Of a DNA stretch of 64,000 bases, positions 61,792-64,000 are shown piece by piece. The DNA comes from Ettlia oleoabundans (Eukaryota > Chlorophyta > Chlorophyceae > Chlamydomonadales): assembly GCA_019693395.1 (NCBI GenBank), contig JAAMXP010006573.1, positions 10,001 through 74,000 of the forward strand, given 5' to 3'. The notes under the pieces are model-generated. The model ran no database searches and had not been told where the DNA came from. It worked only from the letters and a program-made list of their open reading frames with translations. Position 1 is the stretch's first letter; the number at the start of each line of letters is the position of its first letter. The position numbers and the translations under genes were made by a program.

Positions 61792-64000
61792 TTAAAGTAA
61801 ATTTTCTAGCTTTGTAAGTGGTATAGGTCCAAATACTTCACTTGGTTCTTGCATCCCATAAAGTTGTAGATCAAAACATAAAGCTTGTAATTCACGAAAT
61901 AACACTTTAAAACTTTCTGGACGGCCAGAATTTAGTGGCTTATTTGCGTAAATACGAACGACAGCTTGTTTTCTTCCTTCGACATCATCAGATTTTAATG
62001 TTAATAATTCGTGTAATGTATAAGCTGCACCGTAAGCTTGTAATGCCCAAACCTCCATTTCTCCTAAACGTTGGCCGCCGTTCCGAGAACGCCCTCGGAC
62101 TGGTTGTTGAGTGACTGCCGAATAAGGGCCTGTTGCACGAGCATGAATTTTATCGTCAACCAAGTGAACTAGTTTCAAAATATAAGCGCACCCTACAGTA
62201 ATTGGTTGATCAAACGGAATTCCAGTTCGCCCATCAAATAGTTTTATTTTACCCGGATGATGAGGTTCAAACAACCAAGGATTACAACTTTTAATTGAAG
62301 CTTCGTACAGTTTTGAATATACTACACTGCGTGAAGCTTCCGCGCCAAATTGTTCATCAAATAAATTTGTAGTATAGCTCTCTTGTAAATAACGACCCGC
62401 TAAACCTAAAAGGCATTCCAAAATTTGACCAACATTCATTCGTGAAGGAACACCTAAAGGATTTAATACAATATCAACAGGTGTACCATCTGGTAAATAT
62501 GGCATGTCAGAGCGCGGTAAAATATTAGAAACAATTCCCTTATTTCCATGTCTCCCTGCCATTTTGTCGCCAACTTGAACTTTTCGTCTTTGCAAGAGAA
62601 TAACTCGGACTCTTAAAATATCCGTTTTTTCTACTAAAGCTGCAACATCAGGTTCTTGAGACGGTAAAATTTGAACATCTAATACAAAACCTTCGACTCC
62701 TTTAGGAACGCGTAAACTTGTATTTCTAAAATTCGTTTTTTCGCGTTGCATTATCACGTTATAGAGTTTTTCATATTGATGTTCGACTGAAGGTCCTTTC
62801 GGATTCAGCGGGCTTATTTTTCCAACTAAATAATCTCCTTCTTCAACCCAACTTCCAACTTCAATTAATCCCCTAGGGTTCAACTTTTCAATTTTTAAAA
62901 CATCTCTTGTTGATTCGTCGATTTTAAGTGGAATTTGATTTGTTATACGTTCTAAACCGTGTTGTGTATTTTTTACTTCAATATCGTAATGATCAATATG
63001 AAGTGATGTAAAAATATCCTGATCAACTAATCTTTGACTAATTAAGATAGCATCTTCAAAATTATAGCCTTCCCAAGGAACATAAGCTACTAAAACATTT
63101 TGTCCAATAGAAAGTTTCCCGAGTGAGCTTGCCGCTCCATCCGCAAGAATGTCACCTTTCTCAACCCAATTTGTTTCCGAAAGAATAGGTCGCTCAGAAA
63201 TACATGTACTTTGATTCGTACGTTGATATCGTATGAGATTATAGATGTTATGCTGTTTAAAATCCTGATTTTTTAAACCGACTTGTGAGAATGGAACTAC
63301 ATCAGGACCAATATGATCGGAATTGTTTCTTGTTTTTCGAAAAAAAGTATTGGCCGTCCCCAAAAAGTTCTTTTTGGGGAGAAAAACGTCGTTTTTAGGA
63401 ACTAAAACAGTTGGTCCAAAAAATTTATTTTTGGTAAAAGGAGTCATTTTCTTTTTTTCTTGGTTTAGTAAGTTCTTACTGTTTTCTTTTAGATTTTTGA
63501 AACTCAAGAAATCGTCAAAGTTCTCTTTGTTTTGTATACTCTTTTTTTTAAGAAAGAATGGAACTGGACGATTTTCAAATTCAAGATCAAATGTAGATTT
63601 ATCCTGATAGAGTGAATTTTGCCAAGAAAAAAAGTAAAATTCGCTTGATTTAAATAACTGTATTGGTCTCTTTTCTGAGCTTAGAAAAAAACCTGTTAAT
63701 TTCGTTTTATTTTGAAAAAACAAAGTTTTTTTCCTAAAAAAATATTTTTTGTCCTCAAAATGAAATTTTGAGGAAGACCGGACTAACAGAAGTTTTTGCG
63801 CTAACTTTGTTTTTGGTAAGGAGAACAATTTAATCTTTTTTTCGTGAATTGACCTAAACGAAAAATTATTCAAAAAAATCTCTTTTTTTTGACTACTAAT
63901 AGTAGACCAATTTTTGTAATTATCGCTTTTCTTCTCATTCCCTTTTCCTTCCTCCAAACAAAGTTTGGAGGACCAAATGACAGTTTTATCCCCAAAAAAA
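61792..64000 (-). CDS. rpoB: RNA polymerase beta subunit (RpoB), N-terminal part outside window
   Basis: The C-terminal half of RpoB: ISERPILSETNWVEKGDILA, VAYVPWEGYNFEDAILIS, KVQVGDKMAGRHGNKGIVSN, PDGTPVDIVLNPLGVPSRMN and the end RGRSRNGGQRLGEMEVWALQ, which carries the conserved C-terminal region. The frame is open to the window edge; no ATG and no stop lie upstream of about 63957. I therefore treat the gene as continuing to the right rather than starting at the TTG there. The segment from 64000 to about 63230 is a non-conserved, repeat-rich insertion with hairpin-encoded peptides (SSKFHFED, VLVPKNDVFLPKKNFLG). Conservation begins at about 63210. Confidence 0.95.
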   Translation of the reverse strand, partial: FFGDKTVIWSSKLCLEEGKGNEKKSDNYKNWSTISSQKKEIFLNNFSFRSIHEKKIKLFSLPKTKLAQKLLLVRSSSKFHFEDKKYFFRKKTLFFQNKTKLTGFFLSSEKRPIQLFKSSEFYFFSWQNSLYQDKSTFDLEFENRPVPFFLKKKSIQNKENFDDFLSFKNLKENSKNLLNQEKKKMTPFTKNKFFGPTVLVPKNDVFLPKKNFLGTANTFFRKTRNNSDHIGPDVVPFSQVGLKNQDFKQHNIYNLIRYQRTNQSTCISERPILSETNWVEKGDILADGAASSLGKLSIGQNVLVAYVPWEGYNFEDAILISQRLVDQDIFTSLHIDHYDIEVKNTQHGLERITNQIPLKIDESTRDVLKIEKLNPRGLIEVGSWVEEGDYLVGKISPLNPKGPSVEHQYEKLYNVIMQREKTNFRNTSLRVPKGVEGFVLDVQILPSQEPDVAALVEKTDILRVRVILLQRRKVQVGDKMAGRHGNKGIVSNILPRSDMPYLPDGTPVDIVLNPLGVPSRMNVGQILECLLGLAGRYLQESYTTNLFDEQFGAEASRSVVYSKLYEASIKSCNPWLFEPHHPGKIKLFDGRTGIPFDQPITVGCAYILKLVHLVDDKIHARATGPYSAVTQQPVRGRSRNGGQRLGEMEVWALQAYGAAYTLHELLTLKSDDVEGRKQAVVRIYANKPLNSGRPESFKVLFRELQALCFDLQLYGMQEPSEVFGPIPLTKLENLL

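Noticed and set aside
61792..63957. Independent rpoB2-type gene starting at TTG 63957
   Set aside because: The frame remains open to the window edge and the first 240 residues are repeat-derived, so a truncated view of a longer gene is more likely.

Overview
This is a 64 kb piece of a green-algal chloroplast genome. It carries photosystem, Rubisco, plastid RNA-polymerase and dark-operative protochlorophyllide reductase genes. Bacterial Shine-Dalgarno sequences precede many starts and the spacers are very AT-rich. The combination chlB/chlL/chlN, cysA/cysT, minD, tilS, accD, ycf1, ycf20, ycf47 and a very large ftsH points to a chlorophyte of the trebouxiophycean type (inference from gene content; I cannot name a species).

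Layout. 1-3.6 kb: 3' part of the 23S rRNA gene with a group I intron holding a decayed LAGLIDADG endonuclease, then 5S rRNA. 4.1-8.3 kb: trnL(uag), trnV(uac), psaI, accD, cysA, trnT(ggu), with cysA-trnT bracketed by a ~128-bp inverted repeat. 8.7-16.6 kb: giant ftsH, the psbE-psbF-psbL-psbJ cluster, trnL(caa), trnH, trnG(ucc), psbZ, trnK. 16.6-20.3 kb: tilS, trnF, ycf47, trnQ and psaM-psb30-psbK (psbK starts at GTG). 21.4-28.5 kb: chlB, psaA, psaB. 28.6-29.1 kb: a frameshifted serine-recombinase relic. 29.8-32.1 kb: psbA split by a group I intron encoding an HNH protein. 32.1-38.3 kb: an accessory block with four unrecognised same-strand ORFs, gene relics and repeats. 38.4-51.9 kb: ycf1, cysT, rpl32, ccsA, chlL-chlN, trnR, minD, trnN, psaC, ycf20, trnI(cau), rps14. 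52.2-64 kb: rbcL, then rpoC2, rpoC1 and rpoB on the minus strand; rpoB runs off the right edge.

How the genes work together. psa and psb genes build the photosystems. chlB/L/N make chlorophyllide in the dark. cysA and cysT are parts of one sulfate importer. TilS is the enzyme that converts tRNA-Ile(CAU), encoded by trnI(cau) here, into an AUA reader. rpoB/C1/C2 encode the plastid polymerase, for which several sigma70-like promoters are visible before tRNA genes, psbA and rbcL.

The most unusual features are: (1) a large family of short hairpins whose two arms change together, present in spacers and, in frame, inside chlN, rpoC2, rpoC1, rpoB and others; (2) the 32-38 kb accessory cassette, with Sec-like N-termini, a duplicated relic and repeats at both edges; (3) the serine-recombinase relic.
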